A stretch of 64,000 bases of DNA. Origin: GCA-2718815 sp963578105 (GTDB lineage: Bacteria; Planctomycetota; Planctomycetia; Pirellulales; Pirellulaceae). A program made the translations under genes and the position numbers. The notes under the pieces were generated by a model, which did no database searches, was not told where the DNA came from, and was given only the letters and a program-made list of their open reading frames with translations. This document shows positions 9,240 through 19,504 of the stretch, piece by piece. Every line of letters begins with the position of its first letter. Position 1 is the stretch's first letter. The DNA is taken from assembly GCA_963578105.1 (NCBI GenBank), contig CAUZBP010000010.1, positions 1 through 64,000 on the forward strand, written 5' to 3'.

Positions 9240-9695
9240 GTCGGCAGTCGAAATTGCTTCAAAACCGTTCGGTTCATTTGCTCAACACGGTCCTTACAGC
9301 CCAGATAGTGCGCACAACGAAAGATGGTCCATACGGTACCTGCAACCTGACTCCACGGTACAGTTTCTGATCCGTCTTCCCTCTCCAGACAGACAATTGA
9401 AATCTATCCGAAAACGCGCTGTGAACTTACTTACAAGCACGAATCCCTTCAGCGGGACGAAATGTCAAAAAAAACTTGTTCGTCATGGCCCGTTTTTTGG
9501 TGAATAATGTTAGATTGAATGCTTAGCAATGTGAAAAACGATGACCACCAGCAGGAAGCGAAGTGGCTTCGCCCGCACCTAGCCAACCAGTGTTGAGAAA
9601 ATCCCCGACCCTTCATTTTTTGAGAATCGCACAGCCAGCCAATCAGGAGTCAGGCCTTCCAGCAGGGGACTCGTGAAGTAGAAGAGGAGATCGTT
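9240..9695. other. Intergenic region, no gene seen
   Basis: No credible coding frame. It includes an AT-rich stretch around 9465-9530 that could carry the promoter of the downstream PEP-CTERM gene, but no clear promoter elements were identified. Confidence 0.4.
9685..9689 (+). promoter_or_regulatory. Ribosome binding site of the PEP-CTERM gene
   Basis: AGGAG lies six bases before the ATG at 9696, one of the few strong Shine-Dalgarno sites in the window, and fixes that start. Confidence 0.75.
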
Positions 9696-11423
9696 ATGCC
9701 ATTTGGTTACCTGAACCTGAAGCATGCCGTAAGCACCGTGGGTGCTCTACTGCTAACCATCATTGGGATTGCACCAACCGGCGCACAGGCCACATCCTTA
9801 GGCTTTCTAGGGGGAGTTCATCTGAACAACATTCAGTTACGCGCAGACGCAGCTATCGGAGACATACCGATTTCCGGTTTCATTCCGCGCGTAGCCGTCA
9901 GCTTGACAAATGAAAGAACCTCCGAAGACTCCGACTTCTTCGCACAGGACAGCAGCGGTCCTGCAGCGAACACGATGCTGCCCAGCGGACAACCGCCCTA
10001 CTACACACTGGCCTTGCTTGACAGCGGTGCTCAAGCACACGTTTTTCGCAACCAGACCCTCGGTTCTGGCAGCTTCAACCTACTAGGAGCCAATTTGCAG
10101 GGTGGCAACACCACCGAACTTGTGGGTGCCGCTGGATCCGAATTTGGTATCAATACGGATGCCTTGGGAATCTACGCTGCGGGATTGAGCGCCGTCAGCA
10201 GTGATTCGCCTATCGTGGTTGAACCCAATTCCCTGGACGGACAGATCAACGTTTCCCTTGTCATTTTGGACAACCCGAACTCTCTGATTCCGGATGTGCT
10301 GGGCATGCCTTACATGTCTCAGCGCACCACCGTGATTCGTAACGACCAGTTGCAAGAAATTACCTTCGAGGGTGAAACTTACACCTCCCCGAATATCGAG
10401 TTCATGCCCCTGGGAACTACTGGACTTCCTAATGTGGTCCGACACGCACCGATGAGCCTCTATCCGGGAGATCGGTTTCTCACCCAACCGATCTTTTTTC
10501 CAGGAATCGACATCCTTAATTTCGATTTTAAAAACGATCCGCTCCTGCCAAGCGCTTCAGGAAATCTTTACTTGAGTGTCGATCTGGCCAATGACAATTT
10601 CGGTTTGGACAATGAAACAATGTTCTTTGATACGGGTGCCGAAGTAACTGTCATTTCTCGACTGACCGCCATCAATCTCGGTTTTGACGCGGTACTGGAC
10701 ACTCCCGATTTCACGGTGGATGTCGATGGAGCCGGTGGCACACTAACCGACATACCTGGAATTTACATTGACTCCTTGAACATCGACACCGTAGGAGGCA
10801 CGTTCACTCTCTCTGACGTACCCGTGATCGTGTTCGACATTGCCGACCCCCGTGACGGAGTGAATATCGTTCCAGGCATTATCGGAACGAACTTGTTCGT
10901 AGATCGAAACCTTGAAATCAATCCTGCAGTGCGCGGTGCGTACCTGGCAATTAGCGACCCTTTGCTCCCGGGAGATTTCAATGCTTCCGGAAATTATGAT
11001 TCCCAAGACATTGACTTGCTCTCCGAACAATTATCTGAAACTTCGCCACCAACACATGCCCGCTTTGATCTGGTGACAGATGGAGTGATTGACAGGTCCG
11101 ACGTCGATCAACTCGTGGTGGACCTGATGGGTAAACAATATGGCGACACAAATCTCGATCAACGTATCGACATCACCGACTACAACACGCTCGCTTTAAA
11201 CTTTAACCCCTCCGGACTGGACCTGACCTGGGCTCAGGGGGATTTCAATGGCGATCACCAAATAGACCTCCTGGACTACAATGTGTTAGCCACGCACTTT
11301 GCGCCAGGAGGATATATCATTGCGACCGTCCCGGAGCCTGCTACGTCTTTTCTGGCAGTCTGTGCCCTGTCAGCGCTTGGAGTTCTCCCCTGGCTACGAC
11401 GTCCCGGCCCCAGGCTTATTTGA
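9696..11423 (+). CDS. PEP-CTERM protein with two aspartic-protease (retropepsin-like) motifs and dockerin-like repeats
   Basis: A secreted 575-residue protein. Residues about 1-30 are a signal peptide ending in GAQA. Two pepsin-type active-site motifs are present: DSGA at 109-112 in LALLDSGAQAHVF and DTGA at 312-315 in MFFDTGAEVTVIS. Each is followed by a hydrophobic-hydrophobic-Gly motif (VLG at 201-203, IIG at 395-397), as in the two lobes of a pepsin or the two chains of a retropepsin dimer. Residues about 425-545 hold three calcium-binding dockerin-type loops (for example DFNGDHQIDLLDYN). The C-terminus is VPEP, a hydrophobic helix and RR, an exosortase sorting signal. The 203-residue spacing of the two Asp residues is close to that of pepsin. 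Activity is inferred, not shown. No exosortase gene is in the window. Confidence 0.85.
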   Translation: MPFGYLNLKHAVSTVGALLLTIIGIAPTGAQATSLGFLGGVHLNNIQLRADAAIGDIPISGFIPRVAVSLTNERTSEDSDFFAQDSSGPAANTMLPSGQPPYYTLALLDSGAQAHVFRNQTLGSGSFNLLGANLQGGNTTELVGAAGSEFGINTDALGIYAAGLSAVSSDSPIVVEPNSLDGQINVSLVILDNPNSLIPDVLGMPYMSQRTTVIRNDQLQEITFEGETYTSPNIEFMPLGTTGLPNVVRHAPMSLYPGDRFLTQPIFFPGIDILNFDFKNDPLLPSASGNLYLSVDLANDNFGLDNETMFFDTGAEVTVISRLTAINLGFDAVLDTPDFTVDVDGAGGTLTDIPGIYIDSLNIDTVGGTFTLSDVPVIVFDIADPRDGVNIVPGIIGTNLFVDRNLEINPAVRGAYLAISDPLLPGDFNASGNYDSQDIDLLSEQLSETSPPTHARFDLVTDGVIDRSDVDQLVVDLMGKQYGDTNLDQRIDITDYNTLALNFNPSGLDLTWAQGDFNGDHQIDLLDYNVLATHFAPGGYIIATVPEPATSFLAVCALSALGVLPWLRRPGPRLI

Positions 11424-11903
11424 CTTACCAACCACCGGCTGTGCCCGTTCAAGTTGGTCAGCTCATCCCGGTACACGATGCCTAGTGGCACTCGCCATGA
11501 CCGGGATTTTGATCGCGTTGGACGCCCCACTCCGCCAAAATCCGAAAAATCGACAAGTTTAGAACCTTTGCCGTCAGATTCCCGGCTTCACCTGAGCGTC
11601 TGAACCCGCACTCCAATAACGCCAACTGAATCCGACAACGTACGGTGTAGAAAAAAGAACCTGCAGTTCTTTTCACGCGGCCGGCTCAGACGACAACCTG
11701 TCGATCGATTCGCCCCGGACAAATTGCAACTCGACTCAATGATGAACAATGAATTAAAATCTAAAGCGTAAGAGCCTGTCACCAGAACACCGCGTCAACA
11801 AAACAACCTCAGTGGTTTCAAGCCTTGTAGGCCGCACGACCCAAGCCCCTGAAAGTCGGCCAACGGTTTTTCACTTCCGACATTTTTAGCGAAAAACAAT
11901 CTC
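11424..11903. other. Intergenic region, no gene seen
   Basis: 480 bases without a convincing gene. It holds a small hairpin near 11653-11673 (separate entry) and A/T-rich sequence around 11740-11770. Confidence 0.4.
11653..11673 (+). terminator. Possible weak terminator hairpin
   Basis: An 8-bp perfect inverted repeat (aaaagaac / gttctttt) with a five-base loop, flanked by an A-run and ending in T residues, lies 230 bases after the PEP-CTERM gene. It is AT-rich and short, so only tentative. Confidence 0.3.
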
Positions 11904-13268
11904 ATGATACAACGGATCTTCAAATGGATGACAACATGCTTACGGAACATTATCACTCGTCCACGGGAAGAGTTGGACCGCTGGCAGCGAGCCGCCCGGT
12001 TCTTTTATGATCTCGCCCGTTACGGCGCCCAGCAATTGCGCCATGATCGGGCATCCCAGATGGCTGGCGCTCTGGCATTTCGCTCTTTGTTCGCGCTGCT
12101 ACCGGTTTTCATCGTAGGAATGATTGTCATCAAGGCGGTTCGTGGAACTGACTCGTTTTTGGATTCAGCACAACAACTGTTTACATCATTGAATCTGGAC
12201 GACGTTCGCGTCTTGTCAGCAACTCAGTCGCTACCAACGTCCACTGAACCGTCCATCACTCTGGCCGAATGGCTGCACAGCCTCCTGAGTCAAGCCGCCA
12301 GTGTCAACCTGGCTGCCGTGGGCTGGGTCGGAGTGGCAGTGATTGGTTACGCAGCAGTAAGCCTCATTGCCACGATCGAAAATAGTTTCAACACGATTTA
12401 TCGCGCTCCGGAAGGTCGACCCTGGACCCGCCGCACCCCCATTTACTGGTTTGTACTCACCGTCAGTCCCGTCGCGATCGGAATCATGTGGTACTGCAAC
12501 AATCAGGCTGCCGAATGGATCGAGTCGATACATGCCGGCCAGAACCTGTTGGTCGCTGGCGGCATCTTGTGGAATCTTTTTGTTACCTGGCTACTGCTCG
12601 CAACCACGTACGCACTGTTACCCAATACGGCTGTCGGATTGCGGCACGCGATGGGCGGTGCTTTCGTTGCAGCCATCTTGTTGCAAGTCGGTATCCACAC
12701 TCTGAATATTTATTTGGAAAATGCGTTTTCCATCGGACAGCTTTACGGATCTTTAGGCCTTGTTCCCCTGTTCATGTTTTGGATTTATCTGATGTGGCTG
12801 GCAGTCCTCTTCGGTTTGGAGGTAAGTGCCACCTTACAGGCTCTAGGTGGGCGACAACTGGACGAGATGGAACAGCGCAGCAGGATAAGTGGGCTGATCG
12901 ATCCGGCGGTCATTCTCCAGGTGATGGAAATCGTGGCAGACCGTTTTCAGAAAGGCCAACCATCGAACGTTCGTCAAGTTGCCGTGGACGGTCATTTGCC
13001 TGAAAGTGTTGTGGCGATCATGTTTCGACGTCTTGTTCAGGAACGAATCCTGCACCAGGTGGGATCTACAGAAACAGCGGTAACTCTCGCCCTTCCACCC
13101 GATCAAGTGGATGCAGAACATCTCATCCAGGTCGGCTTTCAGTTAGTGGATGAAGGGCGAAGCGGATCCAGCCGTCAACTACTCACGTCACTGCGTGAAG
13201 TTCAACGGCACCTGGTCGCCCAAACAACATTGGCTTCATTAATCACTGCCAACAAACCACAAAAATGA
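11904..13268 (+). CDS. YihY/BrkB family integral membrane protein
   Basis: A 454-residue protein with about six membrane segments between residues 50 and 310, typical of the family once misnamed RNase BN. The region MAGALAFRSLFALLPVFIVGM matches the conserved N-terminal part (cf. ALAYYTLFSLFPLL-type sequences), and LYGSLGLVPLFMFWIYLMW the conserved penultimate helix. The cytoplasmic tail (about 320-454) has a winged-helix flavour (ILQVMEIVADRFQKGQPSNVRQVA), which occurs in longer family members. The molecular role of the family is not established. It stands alone, with no obvious operon partner. Confidence 0.9.
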   Translation: MIQRIFKWMTTCLRNIITRPREELDRWQRAARFFYDLARYGAQQLRHDRASQMAGALAFRSLFALLPVFIVGMIVIKAVRGTDSFLDSAQQLFTSLNLDDVRVLSATQSLPTSTEPSITLAEWLHSLLSQAASVNLAAVGWVGVAVIGYAAVSLIATIENSFNTIYRAPEGRPWTRRTPIYWFVLTVSPVAIGIMWYCNNQAAEWIESIHAGQNLLVAGGILWNLFVTWLLLATTYALLPNTAVGLRHAMGGAFVAAILLQVGIHTLNIYLENAFSIGQLYGSLGLVPLFMFWIYLMWLAVLFGLEVSATLQALGGRQLDEMEQRSRISGLIDPAVILQVMEIVADRFQKGQPSNVRQVAVDGHLPESVVAIMFRRLVQERILHQVGSTETAVTLALPPDQVDAEHLIQVGFQLVDEGRSGSSRQLLTSLREVQRHLVAQTTLASLITANKPQK

Positions 13269-13540
13269 AACCCCTGAGCGGGAACTCGCCGGTTGCTGAC
13301 CTGGTGAATGAGAGAAACCAAAACGGCGAGCCGTCTTAACGCGCTGTTACAGCCAGGCGCGAATCGACTTGAAACCGCGTTCTGATGTGTGACAATAGAC
13401 ACTCGGGCACAAAGTTAATCCAAACGCAGGCTTATCTGTTGGCGTTTCGCGTTTCGGTAGTTTATACTGGTCGCCAAGTCGTCAATAGATTCCGGTTCTT
13501 TCTTCTCCTTGGGTTCTGTAATTACAGGTCCAGCGACGCG

Positions 13541-16500
13541 ATGTATCTGACCGCCCGACAACCTGAACTGCTCAGTTTTTTTAACAGAATTCACCCGGCG
13601 AAAACCATTCGTTGTCTCTTTTTCTGCGGGTTCGTGTGGTGCGGCAATCTGCTGTCAGCTCACGAGAAGATCGACTTTTCACAAGACATCCAGCCGATTT
13701 TCTCTCAGAAATGTCTCAGCTGCCACGGGCCCGACCAGCAAGAAGCTGGTCTCCGGTTGGATCTCCGCGAGGGAACACTGGTGGAACTGGATTCGGGCGC
13801 TCATGCCATCGTTCCAGGATCTGCTGAAACGAGTGAACTTATTCGCCGTTTGACGACGGATGACGTCGATCAGCGCATGCCACCGGTGGGCGAGGGCGAA
13901 TCCCTCTCGAAAGAGGAAATCGAAGCAATTCGTTCCTGGATTTCAGCGGGCGCGCCATGGAGTGTGCATTGGGCTTATCGCAAACTCCAGCGACCGGAAC
14001 CGCCCCTTACTCAAGACTCCCAGTGGTGCCATAACGATATCGACCGGTTCGTGCTTGCCAACCTTGAAAGGGCTGGCATGACCCCTTCCCCGGGCGCTGA
14101 TCGTTACACCCTGATCAAACGCTTGTATTACGACTTGCTGGGACTACCCCCCACACTGGAAGCGGTCGACTCTTTTGTGCACAACCCCTCGCAGCACGCT
14201 TACGAGGAACTGGTGGATGACCTCTTGAAATCGCCTCGCTTCGGGGAACGTCAGGGGCGGCACTGGCTGGACAAGGCCCGCTACGCCGACAGTGACGGTT
14301 ACGAAAAAGACAGTCCGCGGCTTAGTGCCTGGCGCTATCGGGACTGGGTGATTGACGCCATCAATCGCGACCTGCCTTTTGATCAATTTTCGATCAAACA
14401 GCTTGCCGGAGACCTGATTCCGGAAGCGACCCCGCTGGATCAACTGGCAACTGCGTTCCATCGCCAGACACTCACAAATACCGAGGGGGGGACAGATCAG
14501 GAAGAATTCCGCGTCAAAGCGGTTGTCGATCGTGTCAACACCACGGGGACCGTATGGCTTGGCCTGACAGTTGGCTGCGCTCAATGCCACAGCCACAAGT
14601 ACGATCAGATCAGCCAGCAAGAGTACTACGAGTTTTTTGCATTCTTCAACAACGGTGACGAAGAAACCGCGGACGTCTTGGCCAATCAATTTCCTTCCCG
14701 GGAACAGGCCCGAGAGTTGGAATTAGAATTAAAACCCGTCATCGACCGATTGGAAGAGCGTCGAGCCCAATTGGCAATCGACTTACCACGTCTTGAGGAG
14801 CAAATCGTCCGGCAACTCGACGATCGCAAGATCCCAAGTCAGACTGAATATGAAATCTCCAGCATTCAATCCCAGGAAAAGGTCGAGTTCCAACCACTTG
14901 AAGATGGATCTTATCTCGTAAGCGGTACAAATCCGGCGGAAGACAAATACACGCTCGACGGTACTACCACGATCGACAGCATTGTCGGTGTGCAGATCGA
15001 GGTACTTGCCGATGCGTCGCTGCCTTCCGGTGGACCTGGGCGTGCGGCCCACGGAAATTTCGTGTTGTCAGAGGTTCGTGTTTACGCTGGCACAGCACAA
15101 CAGTTCAGCACAAGTGATATCGTCCCGCTCGCCAGTGCCAGGTCCGCCTATTCACAATCCGGCTGGCCTGTTGAGGCCACCATTGACGGAGATAAAACAA
15201 CAGGTTGGGCTGTGGCGCCTCAGTTGAACAACAACCACCACACGACGATTCTGTTCAAACAACCCGTTTCGACACAATCTGAAGGAGACCAACCCTTTCA
15301 TCTCAACGTGATATTGGAACAGAGCTACGGAGAACAACATACGATTGGCCGCTTTCGCGTCAGTTTACTGGATGAGGCTGAATTCGTCCCGGAGTATGCA
15401 AGGCAAATCATCGGGCTTGCATCCGATCATCGGACATCCGACCAGCAGCAACAATTGGTCGATTTCTTCGCGTCTCGAGACGTGGTCGCTTCTCAACTCC
15501 GAAGCCAGGTGGATGACCTGCAAAGCCGTATCACTGAAGCGTTGGGACAGGGTAAAACAATGGATGTCCGCGTGATTTCGCAGCGCGAAACGCCGCGCCA
15601 GACTCACGTGCTACACCGAGGAGATTTTTTGCAACCCGGTGATGAAGTATTTCCGGCAACCTTGTCGATTTTGCCGGCCTTAAAATCGAATCCCACCCAC
15701 GACTCACCGAGCCGACTCGACCTGGCTCGCTGGCTGTTTGACGAATCAAACCCGCTCACTCCGCGCGTTGCTGCCAATCACCTTTGGAGTCACTTATTCG
15801 GATACGGTTTGGTGCGGACGATGAATGACTTTGGTGTCCGTGGTGAACCACCCACACATCCCGACCTGCTGGATTGGCTGGCTGTGGAATATCGACACCT
15901 TGGCTGGAGCCGGAAAGCTTTGATGAAAACGGTTCTGATGTCATCCACGTACCGGCAAGCCTCGTCGATCGCAAAATCCGACCCCGCCGCGCAAATTCAG
16001 GATCCCGAAAACAAATTGCTCCACCGCCAAAACCGGTTTCGTGTGGAGGCGGAAATTGTCCGAGATTTGTATTTGGCGGCGGGCGACCTGTTATCGGATA
16101 AAATCGGTGGTCCCAGCGTGTTCCCGCCACTGCCACAGGGCATTGCGGATTTAAGTTATAACAACAACTTCCGCTGGAAAATCAGTACCGGCGAAGACCG
16201 TTACAGGCGCGGAATCTACACGTTCTTCAAACGCACCTCTCCTCATCCCAACCTACTGACATTCGACTGTCCCGACGCCAATACGACCAACGTATCACGG
16301 CAAACATCCAATACGCCCCTGGCCGCCCTGGCTACTCTGAACAACAAAGTCTTCTTCGAGGCGGCCCAGGCGATGGCCACACGCGTACTGAACTCCCAAT
16401 TCAGCGATGATGCCTCACGAATGATGTATGCGATGCGATTGTGTGTCGCTCGACCCGCTACCCAAACGGAATTGGACGAGTTAGTGTCGCTTTTGAAACA

Positions 16501-16651
16501 AGCCAAGTTGTGGTACGCAGAACACACCGACCAGTCCCGACTGTTGGTCGGTAAATATCAACCCGAAGGTATTCCTGTCGAAGAAACCGCCGCTTGGGTG
16601 GCAACATGTCGTGTCGTCATGAACCAGGACGAATTTATTTCCCGGGAGTAA
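13541..16651 (+). CDS. PSCyt1-DUF1549-DUF1553 (PSD1) planctomycete protein
   Basis: A large secreted protein (1036 residues from the ATG at 13541; an upstream in-frame ATG at 13385 would add 52 residues without a signal sequence). After a signal-like segment (KTIRCLFFCGFVWCGNLLSA) comes a planctomycete cytochrome c domain with heme motif CLSCHG in QPIFSQKCLSCHGPD. DUF1549 follows, with a second CxxCH in CAQCHSHKYDQI. The middle (about 450-650) holds a coiled region and a discoidin-like beta segment, then DUF1553 (VAANHLWSHLFGYGLVRT...). It is followed after 113 bases by a DUF1501 gene, the usual pairing. The pair is thought to take part in extracellular carbohydrate or redox processing, but no reaction has been assigned. 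Confidence 0.95.
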   Translation: MYLTARQPELLSFFNRIHPAKTIRCLFFCGFVWCGNLLSAHEKIDFSQDIQPIFSQKCLSCHGPDQQEAGLRLDLREGTLVELDSGAHAIVPGSAETSELIRRLTTDDVDQRMPPVGEGESLSKEEIEAIRSWISAGAPWSVHWAYRKLQRPEPPLTQDSQWCHNDIDRFVLANLERAGMTPSPGADRYTLIKRLYYDLLGLPPTLEAVDSFVHNPSQHAYEELVDDLLKSPRFGERQGRHWLDKARYADSDGYEKDSPRLSAWRYRDWVIDAINRDLPFDQFSIKQLAGDLIPEATPLDQLATAFHRQTLTNTEGGTDQEEFRVKAVVDRVNTTGTVWLGLTVGCAQCHSHKYDQISQQEYYEFFAFFNNGDEETADVLANQFPSREQARELELELKPVIDRLEERRAQLAIDLPRLEEQIVRQLDDRKIPSQTEYEISSIQSQEKVEFQPLEDGSYLVSGTNPAEDKYTLDGTTTIDSIVGVQIEVLADASLPSGGPGRAAHGNFVLSEVRVYAGTAQQFSTSDIVPLASARSAYSQSGWPVEATIDGDKTTGWAVAPQLNNNHHTTILFKQPVSTQSEGDQPFHLNVILEQSYGEQHTIGRFRVSLLDEAEFVPEYARQIIGLASDHRTSDQQQQLVDFFASRDVVASQLRSQVDDLQSRITEALGQGKTMDVRVISQRETPRQTHVLHRGDFLQPGDEVFPATLSILPALKSNPTHDSPSRLDLARWLFDESNPLTPRVAANHLWSHLFGYGLVRTMNDFGVRGEPPTHPDLLDWLAVEYRHLGWSRKALMKTVLMSSTYRQASSIAKSDPAAQIQDPENKLLHRQNRFRVEAEIVRDLYLAAGDLLSDKIGGPSVFPPLPQGIADLSYNNNFRWKISTGEDRYRRGIYTFFKRTSPHPNLLTFDCPDANTTNVSRQTSNTPLAALATLNNKVFFEAAQAMATRVLNSQFSDDASRMMYAMRLCVARPATQTELDELVSLLKQAKLWYAEHTDQSRLLVGKYQPEGIPVEETAAWVATCRVVMNQDEFISRE

Positions 16652-16764
16652 ACGACCACTGAAGTGAAGCAAGGTTAAAATAACGTCAGCCGTTGAAGTT
16701 CATTCAACCCGCCGGGTTGAGGCTCTGCGACACGGGATGTCACTGCCTGAATTTGAAAACTCAT

Positions 16765-18261
16765 ATGACCAACACAAATCACCCGACGAGGGCACTAAGT
16801 CAGTCCACGAGTTGTCTCCGCCGCAATTTTCTCACAACCACTGCCAGCGGGTTGGGAGCTTTAGCTTTGGGGTCACTCCTTACTGACGATGGCCTTCTCG
16901 CTGCGCCGCAAACGGTAAACCCGCTTGCTTCCTCACTCCCTTCATTTGCCCCGAAAGCCAAAAACTGCATCTTTCTTTTTCAGGCAGGTGCCCCCTCTCA
17001 TCTGGACCTGTTTGATCCCAAACCCAAACTCAAGGAATTGCACGGGCAACAATTGCCGCAGTCCATGACTGAAAACGTTCGTTTCGCTTTTATCAAGAAA
17101 GAGACCGCGATCCTGATGGGGTCGAATCGCAAGTTTGCCAGGCACGGTCAAAGTGGAATGGAACTGTGCGACCTGCTGCCTCATTTGGGAACGGTCGCCG
17201 ACGATCTACTACTGGTCCGCTCGATGCATACTGAGCAGTTCAACCATCATCCCGGCCAACTCATGATGCAATGCGGCCGCGGTGATTTCGGTTTGCCGGC
17301 GATGGGATCATGGTTGACCTACGGACTGGGGACAGAGTCCAAAAACTTGCCTGGATACGTGGTGTTGACGAGCGGTCGCGGTAGCAGTGGCGGTGCCACG
17401 CTGTGGTCCAGCGGCTTTCTACCCTCGACCTATGCTGGTGTTTTGTTCCGCGATACGGGTGATCCTATTCTGAATCTTCAGAATCCGATGGGACTCCCAG
17501 CCGAACTACAGCGCGCCGGCCTGAACACTTTGCAACGGTTGAATCAACAAAAGTACGAACAGGTAGGGGATCCGGAGATTTCCAGCCGGATCGCCAACTA
17601 CGAACTGGCTTACCGCATGCAGCAAGCGGCCCCGGATTTGATCGACTTGTCCCAGGAAAGCCAACACACGCTGGATCACTACGGGGCTGAACGACCTGAG
17701 CCAGCTGGAATCGGTGGTCGAGGCAAGCAGGGGGACACTTTCAAAAGTTTTGCTCGCAACTGCCTGCTGGCACGGCGGATGGTGGAGCGCGGTGTGCGTT
17801 TCATTAACGTCATTTATGCCTCATGGGATCACCACAGTGATATTGACGACCAGTTGCCATACAACGCCGGTGTCATTGACCAGCCTATCGCTGCACTGAT
17901 TCGCGACCTGAAGACACGTGGGATGCTAGACGAGACACTGGTCGTGTGTGCGGGCGAATTCGGCCGCACACCACTGGCTGAAAACCGCAGCAAAAACAAG
18001 CTCAATACGGGCCGAGACCATCACCCGTTCGCCTACAGCCTGTTCATGGCGGGTGGCGGAATCAAAGGCGGCCAGGTGTATGGTGCGAGTGACGAAATCG
18101 GCTGGTCTGTGGTCGATCGTCCGGTGCACATCAATGATTTTCACGCCACCTTGCTGCACCTGTTTGGCATGGATCACCTGCGGCTGACCCATCGGTTTCA
18201 AGGCCGTGATTTTCGACTCACCGATGTGGGCGGCCAGGTCATTCCCGACTGGATCGCCTGA
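16765..18261 (+). CDS. DUF1501 family Tat-secreted protein
   Basis: 498 residues from the ATG at 16765; a TTG at 16693 in frame would add 24 residues. The N-terminus has a twin-arginine-like signal (CLRRNFLTTTASGLGALALG). DUF1501 signatures include FLFQAGAPSHLDLFDPKP, LLVRSMHTEQFNHHPGQ, GEFGRTPL and GRDHHPFAYSLFMAGGGIKGG; the fold is alkaline-phosphatase/sulfatase-like and the metal-binding Asp and His residues appear to be kept. It pairs with the PSD1 gene just upstream, probably as one transcription unit. Substrate unknown. Confidence 0.95.
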   Translation: MTNTNHPTRALSQSTSCLRRNFLTTTASGLGALALGSLLTDDGLLAAPQTVNPLASSLPSFAPKAKNCIFLFQAGAPSHLDLFDPKPKLKELHGQQLPQSMTENVRFAFIKKETAILMGSNRKFARHGQSGMELCDLLPHLGTVADDLLLVRSMHTEQFNHHPGQLMMQCGRGDFGLPAMGSWLTYGLGTESKNLPGYVVLTSGRGSSGGATLWSSGFLPSTYAGVLFRDTGDPILNLQNPMGLPAELQRAGLNTLQRLNQQKYEQVGDPEISSRIANYELAYRMQQAAPDLIDLSQESQHTLDHYGAERPEPAGIGGRGKQGDTFKSFARNCLLARRMVERGVRFINVIYASWDHHSDIDDQLPYNAGVIDQPIAALIRDLKTRGMLDETLVVCAGEFGRTPLAENRSKNKLNTGRDHHPFAYSLFMAGGGIKGGQVYGASDEIGWSVVDRPVHINDFHATLLHLFGMDHLRLTHRFQGRDFRLTDVGGQVIPDWIA

Positions 18262-18273
18262 TAACAGCGGTTT

Positions 18274-19251
18274 CTAATCTCGCTGCAACTGCAGCGACGG
18301 AACGCTCCGGCCTCCCAATTCAAACGGCTCGGCGGGCTTCGCTTTTCCAAATCCCACGGACTCAAAACGCGTCCGTTTGTCCTTGTCTTCCACCGAGAGT
18401 CTCGCGGTAAAGATTGACGTGTTCTGCATCTGTCCCCAATCCATCGCAGCTTGAAGGAGCGGTTCCCAACAGTCAGAAAACCGTTGATGAGTGAAACCAT
18501 CGACGTTACAACAACCAGATGTGGTCAATTGAACTGTTGACAAACCAACCAGGCGACCATCATCCGTCCAGGCAGAAAACCACTGACCACGGTCCCTGTC
18601 GATACAGTGGCCGTACCGCTTGTACAATCCCATGCAGGATTGCTGGACATGGTAACGCGTGGAAAACAGAGTCGCGTTGGCATCCAACACCTGCCAGTCG
18701 TGAGGGGTGTGCAGCAATGGAATCATGGGAATCCGCGTGGAGGGATCGGCCGGAAGTATGGAAACACTACCGGGTGGGCGAAAATAATCGACTAAAAAGG
18801 TTTCGGGCGATTCGCCGTTGATGACATTCACCATCACATCGGCTCCTGCCAGCTTGCGCCAACCCAGGCGATGGTAGACGCGTGCGGCCGTCGGATTGGT
18901 CGTCCCCAAAAACAATGCCCTGCCATCGCCCGCGCGAAAGTCTGAAACCGCCCGCTGACAGAGCCGCGAGGCAATTCCCTGACCGCGAGATGTGGGCAAC
19001 GTCGCGACTTCGGCCAACCCTCCCAGGCCTTGTAAAGCGTGAGATGTCATTGTCGCGCAGGATCCAATACAGTCTCCGTCGCGACGGGTAAGATACACCC
19101 GTAACCGGTGATGTTCGGTTTCGTTTCCCAGCCACACCTCTCGCGGGAGATCCGGATCTCCACCAAAAATGGTTTCCCAAAAACATGACAACTCGTCGAT
19201 AAGTTCCGGAGCCAGCGGCACTTCGTATTGGATGTCGGTAGTGTGCGTCAT
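18274..19251 (-). CDS. GNAT family N-acetyltransferase
   Basis: 325 residues from the ATG at 19251, which has an AAGG just upstream; a longer reading frame to 19434 lacks support. The acetyl-CoA-binding motif is in residues about 75-130: TSRGQGIASRLCQRAV fits the R/QxxGxG/A motif, followed by FLGTTNPTAARVYHRLGWRK, the conserved motif B. The second half is not recognised and may be a family-specific extension. It is convergent with the DUF1501 gene and only 12 bases from it. Acceptor unknown. Confidence 0.85.
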   Translation of the reverse strand: MTHTTDIQYEVPLAPELIDELSCFWETIFGGDPDLPREVWLGNETEHHRLRVYLTRRDGDCIGSCATMTSHALQGLGGLAEVATLPTSRGQGIASRLCQRAVSDFRAGDGRALFLGTTNPTAARVYHRLGWRKLAGADVMVNVINGESPETFLVDYFRPPGSVSILPADPSTRIPMIPLLHTPHDWQVLDANATLFSTRYHVQQSCMGLYKRYGHCIDRDRGQWFSAWTDDGRLVGLSTVQLTTSGCCNVDGFTHQRFSDCWEPLLQAAMDWGQMQNTSIFTARLSVEDKDKRTRFESVGFGKAKPAEPFELGGRSVPSLQLQRD

Positions 19252-19504
19252 CGCCTTGGTTTTCCCAGCTGGTGACCGAAACGGGAAAGCATAGGTCAAA
19301 AGCATCTGCAATTCCATCCTAGTAACCTGATGGTGCTGAAGGTACGATACCAGGCAGCCGCTTCGAGGGACGCAAGAAGGACCTGATGAAATCTCTGGAA
19401 CGTCTCTCACGAGTGATCGTGCACCCAGTGGCACGACTCAACTAACTTCGCCATCGCCTCCGTTCTTACCTTGGAACCATACGGTCTATGCACGAGGTCA
19501 ACCG

